This document shows positions 52,446 to 61,767 of a stretch of DNA of 64,000 nucleotides, one piece after another. The translations under genes and the position numbers were made by a program. This DNA is from Yoonia ponticola (GTDB lineage: Bacteria > Pseudomonadota > Alphaproteobacteria > Rhodobacterales > Rhodobacteraceae): the NCBI RefSeq assembly GCF_014199395.1, contig NZ_JACIJM010000002.1, forward strand, positions 124,001-188,000. Direction: 5' to 3'. The notes under the pieces are model-generated. The model was not told the DNA's origin. It was given only the letters and a program-made list of their open reading frames with translations, and searched no databases. Position 1 is the first letter of the stretch, and every line of letters begins with the position of its first letter.

Positions 52446-53309
52446 CTACTTATCGCGGGTGATCACGTAACGGGCGGCATCCCGCAGCGTTTCTGCGTCG
52501 TTTCCATAAGGTGATAGCGCATCACAGGCCGCTTCGACCAGCGTTTCCGCCCGGCGTTTTGCCGCATCAAGACCCAGTAACGAGACAAACGTGGCTTTGC
52601 CAGCACTTGCATCCTTGCGCACGGCCTTGCCAACAGTGGCAGCATCACCTTCCACGTCTAGAATGTCGTCAGCGATTTGAAACGCACGGCCCAGCGCACG
52701 GCCATAGACACGCATCGGCATTTCATCAGCATCAACGGTCATACGCGGGCCAGCGGCCGCGGCCCATTCGATCAATGCGCCTGTTTTTTTGGCCTGCAGC
52801 GCCTCGATCTGCTCTAATGTCAGTTGCGTGCCTGCGGTTTCCGCAGCGATATCCATCGCTTGGCCACCGACCATGCCGCGCGCGCCTGCATCAAGGGTAA
52901 GCATATGCAGCAACACAATTTTCTGTCGGTCCGGCACATCCGCGTACATGATTAACTCAAACCCCAATGCCTGCAGCGCATCGCCAGCTAAAACAGCTGT
53001 CGCTTCGTCCCATTTACGGTGGACGGTTGGCTGGCCACGGCGCAGCGCGTCATCGTCCATGCAGGGCAAATCATCATGCACCAGTGAATACGCATGGATC
53101 GCCTCGATTGCGCCCGCGATGGGCGCCGCGACATTTGGATCGACGTGATGCAGTTTTGCGCCTTCAAGCACAAGAAACCCACGCAAGGTTTTCCCGCCTT
53201 TCACGGCGTACATCATCGCATCAGGTATAGCTGTCCCATCAGGCCGAAGCGCCGTCTTGATCGCCAGCTCGACAATACGGGAAGCGTCGGAAAGTGCGTC
53301 TTTAAGCAT
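52446..53309 (-). CDS. ispA: Farnesyl/geranyl diphosphate synthase
   Basis: A 287-residue polyprenyl synthetase. The first aspartate-rich motif is VHDDLPCMDDD near residue 80 and the second is QIADDILDVEGD near 212, both intact. It condenses IPP with DMAPP and GPP. Three in-frame starts exist: ATG 53309, ATG 53327 and GTG 53345; the first gives a normal N terminus and an 8-bp overlap with xseB. Product chain length is inferred from size and position before dxs. Confidence 0.9.
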   Translation of the reverse strand: MLKDALSDASRIVELAIKTALRPDGTAIPDAMMYAVKGGKTLRGFLVLEGAKLHHVDPNVAAPIAGAIEAIHAYSLVHDDLPCMDDDALRRGQPTVHRKWDEATAVLAGDALQALGFELIMYADVPDRQKIVLLHMLTLDAGARGMVGGQAMDIAAETAGTQLTLEQIEALQAKKTGALIEWAAAAGPRMTVDADEMPMRVYGRALGRAFQIADDILDVEGDAATVGKAVRKDASAGKATFVSLLGLDAAKRRAETLVEAACDALSPYGNDAETLRDAARYVITRDK

Positions 53310-53538
53310 CCAGCGGGGCAGTCCCATTTGGCTGACCGCCTTCACCCAGCGTGATTTTCGCGACCTTTTCTTCGGCCTCTTTCAGCTTGGCCTCGCAACG
53401 GGCTTTCAATGCAGCACCGCGTTCATACAGCGCGATCGACTGATCCAGCGCCACATCACCGCGTTCAAGCTGGCCAACAACGGTTTCCAGCTCTTTCATT
53501 GCGTCTTCAAAACTCATCTGGTCGACTGCATCTGTCAT
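53302..53538 (-). CDS. xseB: Exodeoxyribonuclease VII small subunit
   Basis: A 78-residue protein with the characteristic MSFEDAMKELETVVGQLERG and a second helix with ALYERGAALKARCEAKL. It is the small subunit of exonuclease VII. It overlaps ispA by a few bases and HDAC-like gene by 4 bp. xseB beside ispA-dxs is a common bacterial arrangement. Confidence 0.93.
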   Translation of the reverse strand: MTDAVDQMSFEDAMKELETVVGQLERGDVALDQSIALYERGAALKARCEAKLKEAEEKVAKITLGEGGQPNGTAPLDA

Positions 53539-54458
53539 CTGCTTGCTTCCTCTAAAACACCGACATGGGCCGCGACACTGGCGCCTAGGGCTTCCAGATC
53601 GTAACCACCTTCAAGCGCGGATACCACGCGACCATTACAATGCAAATCCGCAAGGTCACAAATCCGCCGCGTCACCCATCTAAAATCGTCAGTATCAAGC
53701 ATCAGGTCAGCCATCGGGTCCGCCCTGTGGGCATCGAAGCCCGCAGAAATCAGGATCAACTCTGGGGCAAAGGCATCGACACGCGGTAACACCACCCGAT
53801 CCCAAACTTCGCGGAACGCAAGCGATCCGGTTCCCGCACGCAAGGGAACGTTCAGCACATTGCCGACACCCGTATCCTGCGACGAGCCCGTGTCAGGGAA
53901 AAGCGGCGATTGGTGGCTAGAGCAGAACAAAATGCGCCCGTCGTCTTCGACCAGATCCTGCGTGCCATTCCCGTGGTGAACGTCAAAATCGACAATCGCG
54001 ACGCGCTTTAAGCCGTGATGATCCAAGGCGTGTTTCGCACCGATCACCACATTTCCGAAGAAGCAAAACCCCATAGCGGTCTCGCGTTCAGCATGGTGGC
54101 CGGGCGGGCGTATGGCTGCGAATGCATTCCCGACCTCGCCAGCCAGAACCATATCCACCGCCTTTACCACACTGCCAGCCGCACGATACGCAGCGGCCAA
54201 TGTGCCGACGGACATATAGGTGTCTTCGTCCAGCGCCTTCCAACCTTCGGTCGGAGCTGCGGCCTTCATCGCGGTCACATGTGACTTTGGATGCGCCCGT
54301 AAGACGTCGTCTTCAGCCGCCATTGGCGCGGAGGTCCGGTGCAGGTCCATCTCTTTCAACGCGCCCAATACAGCGTCCAAGCGCGCGACCTGTTCAGGAT
54401 GTCCGGGTGGCGTCACATGGTCCAAACAATCGTCGTGGGTAATTAATGCCGTTACCAT
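53535..54458 (-). CDS. Histone-deacetylase-family amidohydrolase
   Basis: A 307-residue arginase-fold deacetylase related to acetoin utilisation and acetylpolyamine amidohydrolases. Zinc ligands and catalytic residues lie in RPPGHHAE, DFDVHHGNGTQ and SAGFDAHRADP. Bacterial members remove acetyl groups from small polyamines or proteins; substrate here is unknown. It precedes xseB with a 4-bp overlap, so it begins the row ending in dxs. Confidence 0.88.
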   Translation of the reverse strand: MVTALITHDDCLDHVTPPGHPEQVARLDAVLGALKEMDLHRTSAPMAAEDDVLRAHPKSHVTAMKAAAPTEGWKALDEDTYMSVGTLAAAYRAAGSVVKAVDMVLAGEVGNAFAAIRPPGHHAERETAMGFCFFGNVVIGAKHALDHHGLKRVAIVDFDVHHGNGTQDLVEDDGRILFCSSHQSPLFPDTGSSQDTGVGNVLNVPLRAGTGSLAFREVWDRVVLPRVDAFAPELILISAGFDAHRADPMADLMLDTDDFRWVTRRICDLADLHCNGRVVSALEGGYDLEALGASVAAHVGVLEEASR

Positions 54459-54488
54459 ATGTGTCCTTCCCTCACGTCGCCCTTGAGG

Positions 54489-55196
54489 TCAGACTTGGTC
54501 AGGCGCGAGCATGTACCCCGCCCCGCGTACAGTTTGCAGATAGCGCGGCTGTTTGGGATCTTCTTCGATCTTGCGCCGCAGACGCGTGATCTGAACGTCG
54601 ACTGCCCGCTCTTGGGTTTGTCCGCCAGACCTGCTCAATTCCTCGACCAATGTCGCCCGCGTGATGGCTTCACCCGCAGCGTTTGAGAAAATGCGCATCA
54701 GCTGGCTTTCGGTCGAGGTCAGCCGAACCAATTCGGTGCCGCGCCACATTTCGCCGCGCTCAATATCGTAACGGACAGGGCCAAGCGTGAGCACTTTGGG
54801 CGCTGCGACGACGGGTTCAGCGACAGGCACGCGGCGCAAAATCGCGTTGATGCGCAACAGCAGTTCTTTCGGCTCAAACGGTTTGGCCAGATAATCGTCA
54901 GCCCCAGCTTCTAAGCCTGTGATCCGGTCGTCCGTCTCGCCTTTGGCGGTCAGCAACAGGATTGGCGTTGTCATCTTTGTGCGCAAGTCACGGCACAGCG
55001 ACAGGCCGTCTTCGCCTGGCATCATCACGTCCAGCACGATCAAGTCGAACTCTAACCCACCTAGGATACGTCGCGCATGCGCTGCGTCCTTTGCACTGCT
55101 GACCAAAAAGCCGCTGCGCATTAAAAATTTCTGTAAAAGCCCCCGAATACGTTCATCGTCATCAACAATCAGCAGGTGCGCGTCGTCAGCTATCAT
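54489..55196 (-). CDS. petR: PetR, OmpR-family response regulator
   Basis: A 235-residue response regulator. The receiver domain has the phospho-acceptor aspartate in LIVLDVMMPGEDG near residue 55 and the lysine in YLAKPFEP; the C-terminal winged helix carries TSTESQLMRIF and RRKIEEDP. It is coupled by 4 bp to the MarR-type gene upstream, as PetR is to PetP in Rhodobacter capsulatus. No sensor kinase is adjacent. Confidence 0.87.
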   Translation of the reverse strand: MIADDAHLLIVDDDERIRGLLQKFLMRSGFLVSSAKDAAHARRILGGLEFDLIVLDVMMPGEDGLSLCRDLRTKMTTPILLLTAKGETDDRITGLEAGADDYLAKPFEPKELLLRINAILRRVPVAEPVVAAPKVLTLGPVRYDIERGEMWRGTELVRLTSTESQLMRIFSNAAGEAITRATLVEELSRSGGQTQERAVDVQITRLRRKIEEDPKQPRYLQTVRGAGYMLAPDQV

Positions 55197-55699
55197 TCGG
55201 CTTTGTCCTTCAGCGCATCATAGTGGTGGCGCATTTCTTCATCCATCATTGCTTCCAACACTTGCCGAAAGCCCGCAACTGCCGCTGGACCCGCCGCACG
55301 ATATGCCGCGCGCATCCGGTCCCGTTGGGCGTCAGATAAGGCACGTTCCAATGTCGTACCCGTTTCCGTCAAATACAAATGACGTTCCCGCTTATCTTTT
55401 GTCCCAACTGTGTTCAGCACCAAACCGTCTTCTACTAGCGTCCGCAACACACGATTAAGCGATTGTTTTGTGACGCCGAGAATACCAAGCAAATTGTTAA
55501 CTGTCGTACCAGGGCTACCATGAATAAAATGGATCGCGCGGTGGTGTGCACGACCATAGCCACGCTCTGACAGTATGCGATCCGGATCAGCGGTGAAACC
55601 ACGGTAAGCAAAAAACATCGCCTCGGTGCCCTTGCGCAACTGCTCGTCAGTAAGAAAGAGCAGACTTTGCCCCGTGGTTGATTGACCGCTTTGCGCCAT
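55193..55699 (-). CDS. petP: PetP-like MarR-family regulator
   Basis: A 168-residue MarR-type winged-helix protein (GVTKQSLNRVLRTLVEDGLV near residues 75-94 is the recognition region). PetP and PetR of Rhodobacter capsulatus lie together in this order upstream of the cytochrome bc1 genes and affect their expression. Here the pair is followed by the HDAC-like/xseB/ispA/dxs genes instead. It is divergent from ilvE across 140 bp. Confidence 0.85.
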   Translation of the reverse strand: MAQSGQSTTGQSLLFLTDEQLRKGTEAMFFAYRGFTADPDRILSERGYGRAHHRAIHFIHGSPGTTVNNLLGILGVTKQSLNRVLRTLVEDGLVLNTVGTKDKRERHLYLTETGTTLERALSDAQRDRMRAAYRAAGPAAVAGFRQVLEAMMDEEMRHHYDALKDKAE

Positions 55700-55739
55700 G
55701 ACATCCCTCTTTTCACAGGTTTAGAATACGTCAGCTTTG

Positions 55740-55768
55740 TTGACATTCCAAGAATCAACTGGTAGCGA
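55740..55768 (+). promoter_or_regulatory. Weak candidate promoter for ilvE
   Basis: TTGACA, 17 bases, TAGCGA in the petP-ilvE intergenic region, about 72 bp before the ilvE start. The -35 is perfect and the -10 poor. An imperfect inverted repeat (GTTGACATTC and GAATCAAC) overlaps it and could be a regulator site. Confidence 0.3.
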
Positions 55769-55839
55769 TTTTGAGAAATTGCGCAACTTTACGTCCATTT
55801 CGGACCTAAGCACGCAACAAATGCAAACAGGAGGCCGAT

Positions 55840-56709
55840 ATGGCAGGTGCATATGATGATCGCGACGGCAAGATCTGGATGGACGGAAAGCTCGTGGAAT
55901 GGCGTGATGCCAACGTCCATATTCTGACCCACGCCATGCACTACGCCTCGTCTGTGTTTGAAGGCGAGCGGTGCTATTCCGGTACGATCTTTAAATCCCG
56001 CGAACATTCGGAACGGTTGATCAACTCTGCGAAACTGATCGATTTCGAAATCCCGTACACCGTGGACGAAATCGAAGCTGCCAAAATGGCAACTCTCGAA
56101 GCGAATGGCTTGAAAGACGCTTATGTGCGCCCAGTCGCATGGCGCGGGTCCGGCACTGATATGGGCGTTGCTGCGGCGGCCAATCCGGTTCACCTTGCTG
56201 TGGCCGTTTGGGAATGGGGCAACTACTACGGTGACGCGAAAACCAAAGGTGCGAAACTCGATATCGCCAAGTGGAAACGCCCATCGCCTGAAACCGCTCC
56301 ATCCCAAGCCAAAGCTGCCGGCCTGTACATGATCGCCACAATGTCCAAGCACGCGGCAGAGGCCAAAGGCTGCTCGGACGCGATGATGTTCGACTATAAA
56401 GGCGACGTGGCCGAAGCGACCGGCGCGAACATCTTCTTTGTCAAAGACGGCGAAGTCCACACGCCCGACGCTTCTGCGTTCTTGAACGGTATCACCCGTC
56501 AAACCGTCATCGGCATGTTGCGCGAAAAAGGCATCACAGTTCACGAGCGGATCATCAAACCGGCTGAACTCGAAGGTTTCGAGCAGTGCTGGCTGACTGG
56601 CACCGCAGCCGAAGTCACCCCCGTTGGCTCCATTGGCGACTACAACTTTGAAGTTGGCGCATTGACGCAAGACATCGCAGCAGACTACGAAAAACTGGTC
56701 CGTTCATAA
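55840..56709 (+). CDS. ilvE: Branched-chain amino acid aminotransferase
   Basis: A 289-residue fold-type IV PLP enzyme. The Schiff-base lysine is Lys158 (SQAKAAG), and the substrate-binding loop is EGERCY near residue 41 and EATGANIFF near 203. It interconverts valine, leucine and isoleucine with their oxo acids. AGGAGG lies just before the ATG. It is the only plus-strand gene of this section and converges on an EamA gene through a hairpin. Confidence 0.92.
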   Translation: MAGAYDDRDGKIWMDGKLVEWRDANVHILTHAMHYASSVFEGERCYSGTIFKSREHSERLINSAKLIDFEIPYTVDEIEAAKMATLEANGLKDAYVRPVAWRGSGTDMGVAAAANPVHLAVAVWEWGNYYGDAKTKGAKLDIAKWKRPSPETAPSQAKAAGLYMIATMSKHAAEAKGCSDAMMFDYKGDVAEATGANIFFVKDGEVHTPDASAFLNGITRQTVIGMLREKGITVHERIIKPAELEGFEQCWLTGTAAEVTPVGSIGDYNFEVGALTQDIAADYEKLVRS

Positions 56710-56713
56710 GACT

Positions 56714-56738
56714 TTGGGGCGTCGTCATGGCGCCCCAA
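56714..56738. terminator. Hairpin between convergent ilvE and EamA genes
   Basis: TTGGGGCG pairs perfectly with CGCCCCAA over a 9-nt loop, 5 bp after the ilvE stop and 24 bp after the EamA stop. No U-tract on either strand, so bidirectional termination is likely but not canonical. Confidence 0.5.
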
Positions 56739-56761
56739 TCTCAACGCCACGACGGCACGGG

Positions 56762-57679
56762 TTACTTGCCGCCAATCGATCCCATCGCTTTGCGTTGCTG
56801 CGCCCGTTGCAGGCCCAACGCCCGCTCACGCCAGATGATCAGTACCCCCGCAAAAATCACGATTGCCGCACCAACGAGCATGGTCGCAGTCGGCACTTCG
56901 CCAAATACAAAATAACCGATGCCCAGCGCCAATATCATCGACGTGTAGTCGAATGGTGCGACCAGCGACGCATCCGCATAGCGGTAGCTTGATGTCAGGA
57001 ACATCTGCCCCATACCGCCAACAAATCCCGCAAAAACGAGCAGAGCCGCAGCGGACCAACCGGGCCAGACCCAGCCCCAAGGAATGGTGAACAAAGACAA
57101 AATGCTAGATGTGACCGTGAACCAGAACACGATTGCAGACGTTCCTTCGGTCGCGACCAACTTACGGACGAAAACTTGGGCCAAGGCCGCTAGAACGGCA
57201 CCCATGAACACCACCAACGCACCTAAGGTTTCGGATACGCCGAGCGCGGTGGACAGGCGCGGTGACAATACGATCAAAACACCAACCATGCCGAGGCCAA
57301 CCGTCGATAGCCGGAAAATCCCGACCTTTTCATCAAGGAACATCGCGGCGAAGACAACAACCAAAAGCGGTGCGGCATAACCAATCGCAGTGACTTCAGG
57401 CAACGGCAGCAGTCCAAGTCCGGTAAAACCCAGCCCCATCGCGCCGGTCCCAATCAACCCGCGCCAGAAATGGCCCAAAGGGTTAACCGTCTTCCAGCCA
57501 TTGCGCAGCTCATGCCGCATTGCCAGCCAAACAAAAATGATCGGCAGTGCGAAAAACGACCGGAAAAACACGGCTTGGCCCGGCGGCACAATATCTGCCG
57601 TGGCCTTGATCAAGGCCGCCATGACGACGAACAGACAGACCGAAATGATTTTGAGAATAATACCGTGGACAGGCTGCAT
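56762..57679 (-). CDS. EamA-family (DMT superfamily) transporter
   Basis: A 305-residue inner-membrane protein with two five-helix EamA repeats (about residues 5-135 and 150-285). It is different in sequence from the EamA protein at 615-1499. Substrate unknown. The start at 57679 follows GAAAGGGG; the frame is open eight codons further upstream. A basic C-terminal tail of about 20 residues is cytoplasmic. Confidence 0.85.
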   Translation of the reverse strand: MQPVHGIILKIISVCLFVVMAALIKATADIVPPGQAVFFRSFFALPIIFVWLAMRHELRNGWKTVNPLGHFWRGLIGTGAMGLGFTGLGLLPLPEVTAIGYAAPLLVVVFAAMFLDEKVGIFRLSTVGLGMVGVLIVLSPRLSTALGVSETLGALVVFMGAVLAALAQVFVRKLVATEGTSAIVFWFTVTSSILSLFTIPWGWVWPGWSAAALLVFAGFVGGMGQMFLTSSYRYADASLVAPFDYTSMILALGIGYFVFGEVPTATMLVGAAIVIFAGVLIIWRERALGLQRAQQRKAMGSIGGK

Positions 57680-57718
57680 TGGTGGCCCCTTTCTCGGGCA
57701 CATTATGCGCGCGAGATT

Positions 57719-58696
57719 TTAGCGCAAGGCCGCAATTGCCGTCGTGTAATCCGCATCGACGGTAACCGGCACGCCGAGATGCCTGATCGCATCGACATAA
57801 CGCATGTCTTCGGCGTCAGCACCACGACCCGGCGCACGCAGGATCACATGACGAATGCGCTCGGGGTGACGTTGAATAGCATCGCTGTAAACCTGTGCAT
57901 CATGCTGGCCAGTGTCGCCGATCAAGATGAACGGCAGCGCAGGATTTGCCGTGAGAATAACGTCAATCGCGCGTCCTTTGTGGTCGCCATGGGTGCCCGT
58001 GATGAATTGAGTCTCGGAAATACCGTAGTCGCGCAAGAACTTTGGCGCGCGAGGCAATCCAGTGCGTTCAAATATCTGATCCAAAAAACCATGCAAATTC
58101 CATGGGGAGGAACTGACAAAAAAGATCGGATTGCGCCCGTTCTCGAACAACTTTTCCATCAACACCACTGCATCAGGAAAGACATTTCGTGTCAGTGCGT
58201 TGCCAGTTAGTGATGTCCACAAATTGCGCCAAAGCGAATAAGCTCCCGTTTCCATCATCGTGTCGTCAATGTCAGAAATCACGCCAAGTGACGCGCCTGC
58301 GAACGGCACGAACACCGGACAGATCGCTGTGACCTGGCCCGTGTGAATGATCATTTCGACCCAACCCACACGTTCGTCGCGCGGGACAAGGATCGTAAAA
58401 TACCCTTCGTCGTCGCTGATCGCTGAATACTCATCACAATGTACGGTTATATCCGAGACTTCATTCGTCAGGAACAAGCTCAGCATCTGACGCAAGTTTG
58501 TCCATCTGTTTTGCTCGGCCCGCACGGTCCCTTTTCTGACACGCCCTAGGACGCGCCCCCGCACGACGAGGTGCTCTGGCGTGGCGTATCCAATGTAGGG
58601 CTCAAGCACCGATGCGACCCGCTTGCGCTGCACAATCGGATCAACGCGGCGTTCAATCGCGGTGGCAATACGAGCAAGGCGCAGTTTGATCGTCAT
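57719..58696 (-). CDS. App1-like (DUF2183) phosphatase
   Basis: A 325-residue protein of the App1/DUF2183 family. The catalytic HAD-like motif is SDIDDTMMETG near residue 140, and ILIGDTGQHDAQVYSDA lies near 260. The yeast homologue is a phosphatidate phosphatase; bacterial members are uncharacterised. The N-terminal 100 residues form a beta-rich domain. It is coupled by 4 bp to the sugar dehydrogenase upstream. Confidence 0.83.
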   Translation of the reverse strand: MTIKLRLARIATAIERRVDPIVQRKRVASVLEPYIGYATPEHLVVRGRVLGRVRKGTVRAEQNRWTNLRQMLSLFLTNEVSDITVHCDEYSAISDDEGYFTILVPRDERVGWVEMIIHTGQVTAICPVFVPFAGASLGVISDIDDTMMETGAYSLWRNLWTSLTGNALTRNVFPDAVVLMEKLFENGRNPIFFVSSSPWNLHGFLDQIFERTGLPRAPKFLRDYGISETQFITGTHGDHKGRAIDVILTANPALPFILIGDTGQHDAQVYSDAIQRHPERIRHVILRAPGRGADAEDMRYVDAIRHLGVPVTVDADYTTAIAALR

Positions 58697-59856
58697 TCGT
58701 CGATGAACACTTCGAGAACGGCACCGTCTTGATCGTCAATCAGCACAAAAATGCGCCCGTCTTGGGTGATTTCAACATCGCGAACGCGGCCTACATCAGT
58801 CAGTAACCGTTCTTCACCGATGACCAGCCCGTTTTCCATTTTCAGCCGCACGAGCGCGCCGGGATTGAGCGACGCAATCAACAGATCATCCTGCCAATCG
58901 GCGAACGGCCCATTGTAAAACGACATACCGCCGGGTGCGATCACTGGATCCCAATAGTAAATCGGCTGTTCGGTGCCATCCAAAACGGCGACACCATCAC
59001 CCACATCGCTGCCGCGATAGTTGATCCCGTAGGACACCAGCGGCCAGCCATAATTACCGCCAGCGATGTGTTTGTTCAGCTCGTCACCACCACGCGGCCC
59101 GTGTTCAATCGTGTAAAGCGCGCCGTCAGGTCCAACCGCAGCGCCCTGCATATTTCGATGACCATAAGACCAAACCGCATCTTCGCCCAATTGGTTCACA
59201 AACGGATTTGACGCAGGCACACCGCCCGTATCCATGATGCGAACGACCTTGCCATGGGTCGAGGTGATATCTTGGGCCAATGTCCCATCATCGCCCGCCC
59301 CGCGATCACCTGTCGTGATCCAAACGGTGCCGTCCGCCATTGGAATAATACGACTGCCGAAATGCTGGCCCGCGCGCGATGGGTGCGATTGCACAAAAAT
59401 GTCCTGCACATCAGTTAACGCGCCATCGTCGCCCAAGACGCCACGCGCGGCAGCAGTCACAGCGCCACCATCCACAGGTTTTGCATAGGTCCAAAACAAG
59501 ACTTGATCCGTCGCAAAATTCGGCGACGCCGCAACGTCCAACAACCCGCCCTGCCCTTGATCCCATACATCCGGCAGACCTTCCGACGGGGCAGACAAGT
59601 GGCCATCGGTGCTAATCACCCGCATCCGACCGGGCCTTTCTGTGACCACAAATCGGCCGTCGGGCAGCGCGGCAATCCCCCAAGGGTTCACCAATCCCGT
59701 CGCAAAGTCATTCACGCCGACAGATGTTTCGTTCAGAGCCGCAGCACGGGTCTGCTCTGGAAAGTTAGGTGTAAACTCTGCGTGTGACGTCCCCTGTTCA
59801 ACTTGAGCAAACGCAAATGTCGGCAAAACGCATAAAAGGGCAGTTAGGCGCAGCAC
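58693..59856 (-). CDS. Exported PQQ-dependent aldose sugar dehydrogenase (YliI-type)
   Basis: A 387-residue beta-propeller protein with a signal peptide (about residues 1-17, ending FAFA). Family motifs include NPWGIAALPDGRFVVTERPGR near residue 55 (a location), GQHFGSR near 170 and YGHRNMQGAA near 240. It oxidises aldoses with PQQ in the periplasm. GTG at 59856 is the likely start: AAGGAA precedes it by 8 bases and the leader begins there. No PQQ genes are in view. Confidence 0.85.
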   Translation of the reverse strand: MLRLTALLCVLPTFAFAQVEQGTSHAEFTPNFPEQTRAAALNETSVGVNDFATGLVNPWGIAALPDGRFVVTERPGRMRVISTDGHLSAPSEGLPDVWDQGQGGLLDVAASPNFATDQVLFWTYAKPVDGGAVTAAARGVLGDDGALTDVQDIFVQSHPSRAGQHFGSRIIPMADGTVWITTGDRGAGDDGTLAQDITSTHGKVVRIMDTGGVPASNPFVNQLGEDAVWSYGHRNMQGAAVGPDGALYTIEHGPRGGDELNKHIAGGNYGWPLVSYGINYRGSDVGDGVAVLDGTEQPIYYWDPVIAPGGMSFYNGPFADWQDDLLIASLNPGALVRLKMENGLVIGEERLLTDVGRVRDVEITQDGRIFVLIDDQDGAVLEVFIDE

Positions 59857-59916
59857 GGCAGTATTCCTTAAATAGCTTTCGACACACAATCTAAGGCGCA
59901 ACGGCTAAATGCCAAA

Positions 59917-60954
59917 TCAAGTTTGCGTCGACAAGCGATCAACAGCCCAGATCGCGGCATCGGCCACCGCAGGATCAGGGTCCCCCAACAATCCACGTGC
60001 AACATCAGCCAACGCGGAATCGCCCGAATTGCCAATCGCATACAACACATTGCGGACAAAGCGATCCCGCCCGATCCGCTTTATCGGCGAGCCTGAAAAT
60101 CGCGCCCGAAATGCGGTATCATCCAAACCCGCCAGCTCTGCCAACGGCGGGGAAAGCAGATCAGCGCGAGAGTTATATTTTGCGTCACGTCCCTCTTGTG
60201 CGAATTTGTTCCACGGACAGATCGCCAAACAATCATCGCACCCATAAATGCGATTGCCCATCATTACCCGCAAATCAAGGTCAACGGGACCTTTATGCTC
60301 AATCGTCAGATAAGAAATGCAGCGCCGTGCATCCAAACGATAGGGCGCAGGAAACGCCTTGGTCGGACAAATATCAAGGCAAGCGGTGCAGGACCCGCAA
60401 TGGCTCGCCTCTGGTTCATCAACATCAAACGCAACAGTCGTAAAAATCGCACCCAGAAAAAACCACGACCCCAAATCGCGCCCTAGTAGATTGGTGTGCT
60501 TGCCCTGCCAGCCCAGCCCCGCAGCCTGCGCAAGCGGCTTTTCCATCACAGGCGCAGTATCCACGAACACCTTAATCTCAGCCTCGGGCGACTGCTCAAT
60601 CAACCAGCGGCCAACTTTTTTCAGACGCTTTTTCAAAACGTCATGATAATCACGCCCTTGGGCATAAACCGAAATTGCGGCGCGATCCGGCTGGTCCAAC
60701 ACCGCCAAAGGATCATGGTCCGGCGTATAGGGTTCCGCCAACATGATCACCGACTTCGCCTCCGGCCACAACGCCGCCGCGTTCCCCCGCCAATGCATGC
60801 GCTCTGCCATCCATGCCATCTGCCCGTGCATTCCTGCATCAACAAATGCGGCCAAACGATCAGCAGTTTCAGGCACAGCATCGGGCCTGCAAATCCCCAC
60901 TTTCGCAAAGCCCGCCTCTTGCGCAAACGCTACTAGATCATCACGCAAGCTCAT
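59917..60954 (-). CDS. queG: Epoxyqueuosine reductase
   Basis: A 345-residue cobalamin- and iron-sulfur-dependent enzyme that completes queuosine in tRNA. Both 4Fe-4S motifs are visible: [12 protein letters not shown] with a following Cys near residue 195, and [14 protein letters not shown] near 238. The C-terminal HEAT-like part is present. Length is normal. It is followed upstream by a dispersed repeat, at 60957-61003, only three bases before the start codon. Confidence 0.93.
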   Translation of the reverse strand: MSLRDDLVAFAQEAGFAKVGICRPDAVPETADRLAAFVDAGMHGQMAWMAERMHWRGNAAALWPEAKSVIMLAEPYTPDHDPLAVLDQPDRAAISVYAQGRDYHDVLKKRLKKVGRWLIEQSPEAEIKVFVDTAPVMEKPLAQAAGLGWQGKHTNLLGRDLGSWFFLGAIFTTVAFDVDEPEASHCGSCTACLDICPTKAFPAPYRLDARRCISYLTIEHKGPVDLDLRVMMGNRIYGCDDCLAICPWNKFAQEGRDAKYNSRADLLSPPLAELAGLDDTAFRARFSGSPIKRIGRDRFVRNVLYAIGNSGDSALADVARGLLGDPDPAVADAAIWAVDRLSTQT

Positions 60955-60956
60955 GT

Positions 60957-61003
60957 TTCTTTGGCTCTCTTTATATCCCGGGGGTTTGGGGGCTGGCCCC
61001 CAA
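60957..61003 (-). repeat. Dispersed intergenic repeat, copy 4
   Basis: Reverse complement of 503-549 with 45 of 47 identical positions. It occupies the space immediately upstream of the queG start codon, so the queG ribosome-binding region is inside or next to the repeat tail. Confidence 0.8.
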
Positions 61004-61006
61004 GTC

Positions 61007-61026
61007 CGAATTTTCGCGAAAATTCG
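61007..61026. repeat. Perfect 20-bp palindrome
   Basis: CGAATTTTCGCGAAAATTCG is an exact palindrome, 8 bp after the stop codon of the glutathione transferase gene and next to the dispersed repeat. It may act as a transcription terminator or a protein-binding site. Confidence 0.6.
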
Positions 61027-61034
61027 TCCCGCGT

Positions 61035-61700
61035 TTAGAAATCAAGATCCGCGTAGTGACGTGGCTGCGGAAATCCTGGAACCTGATCGGCAAGCAATGT
61101 GCGAAACGCTGGACGGGATTTGATTTTGGCATACCAGTCTTTGACGATCTCGGACCGGTTCCAATCGACGTCCGAGATATAGTCCAAGCACGACAATTGC
61201 GCTGCAGCCGCAAAATCAGCCAGTGACATTTCATTACCCGCCAACCAGCGGCGTTGATCCAACAAATGCGTCATGTAGTCCAAGTGATAGCGGATCGCCT
61301 TGGACCCTGCTTTCACGTTTGCGCTGTCGGGATATCCCGTGCCCATCACCTTGCGGAACACGCGTTCACCAACCAGCATCGACGTTACTTCTTTATAAAA
61401 CTTGTCGTCGAACCACGCCACAATCCGCCGGACTTCGTAACGCGCTTCTGCGCCTTTGGGCAACAACGCGGGCGTCGGATGCGCCTCTTCCAGATATTCG
61501 CAAATCGCAGCGCTATCGGCCATTGTCCGGTTGCCCAGCTTCAGAATCGGTACTTTGCCTGCAGGATTGCGGCGTAAGAAATCGCTATCTTGCTCCCAAT
61601 AGCGTTCTTCCACCAACTCCACCTCAATCTTTTTCTCGGCAAGGCTCAGACGCACTTTGCGGGAAAAGGGTGACAGGGGGTAATGGTACAGGCGATTCAT
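61035..61700 (-). CDS. Glutathione S-transferase family protein
   Basis: A 221-residue GST. The thioredoxin-like N domain starts [21 protein letters not shown] (location residues 4-24); the cis-proline region is GKVPIL near 50 and the glutathione contact is [11 protein letters not shown] near 65. The C-terminal domain is helical. Substrate unknown. It is transcribed in the same direction as mtgA, which lies 67 bp upstream. Confidence 0.9.
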   Translation of the reverse strand: MNRLYHYPLSPFSRKVRLSLAEKKIEVELVEERYWEQDSDFLRRNPAGKVPILKLGNRTMADSAAICEYLEEAHPTPALLPKGAEARYEVRRIVAWFDDKFYKEVTSMLVGERVFRKVMGTGYPDSANVKAGSKAIRYHLDYMTHLLDQRRWLAGNEMSLADFAAAAQLSCLDYISDVDWNRSEIVKDWYAKIKSRPAFRTLLADQVPGFPQPRHYADLDF

Positions 61701-61767
61701 CTGGGTTCCTCAAACGACAATGTCCGTCTTCAATGCCGCAAGCTGCTGTCCGTTTCAATGGGCCAGT

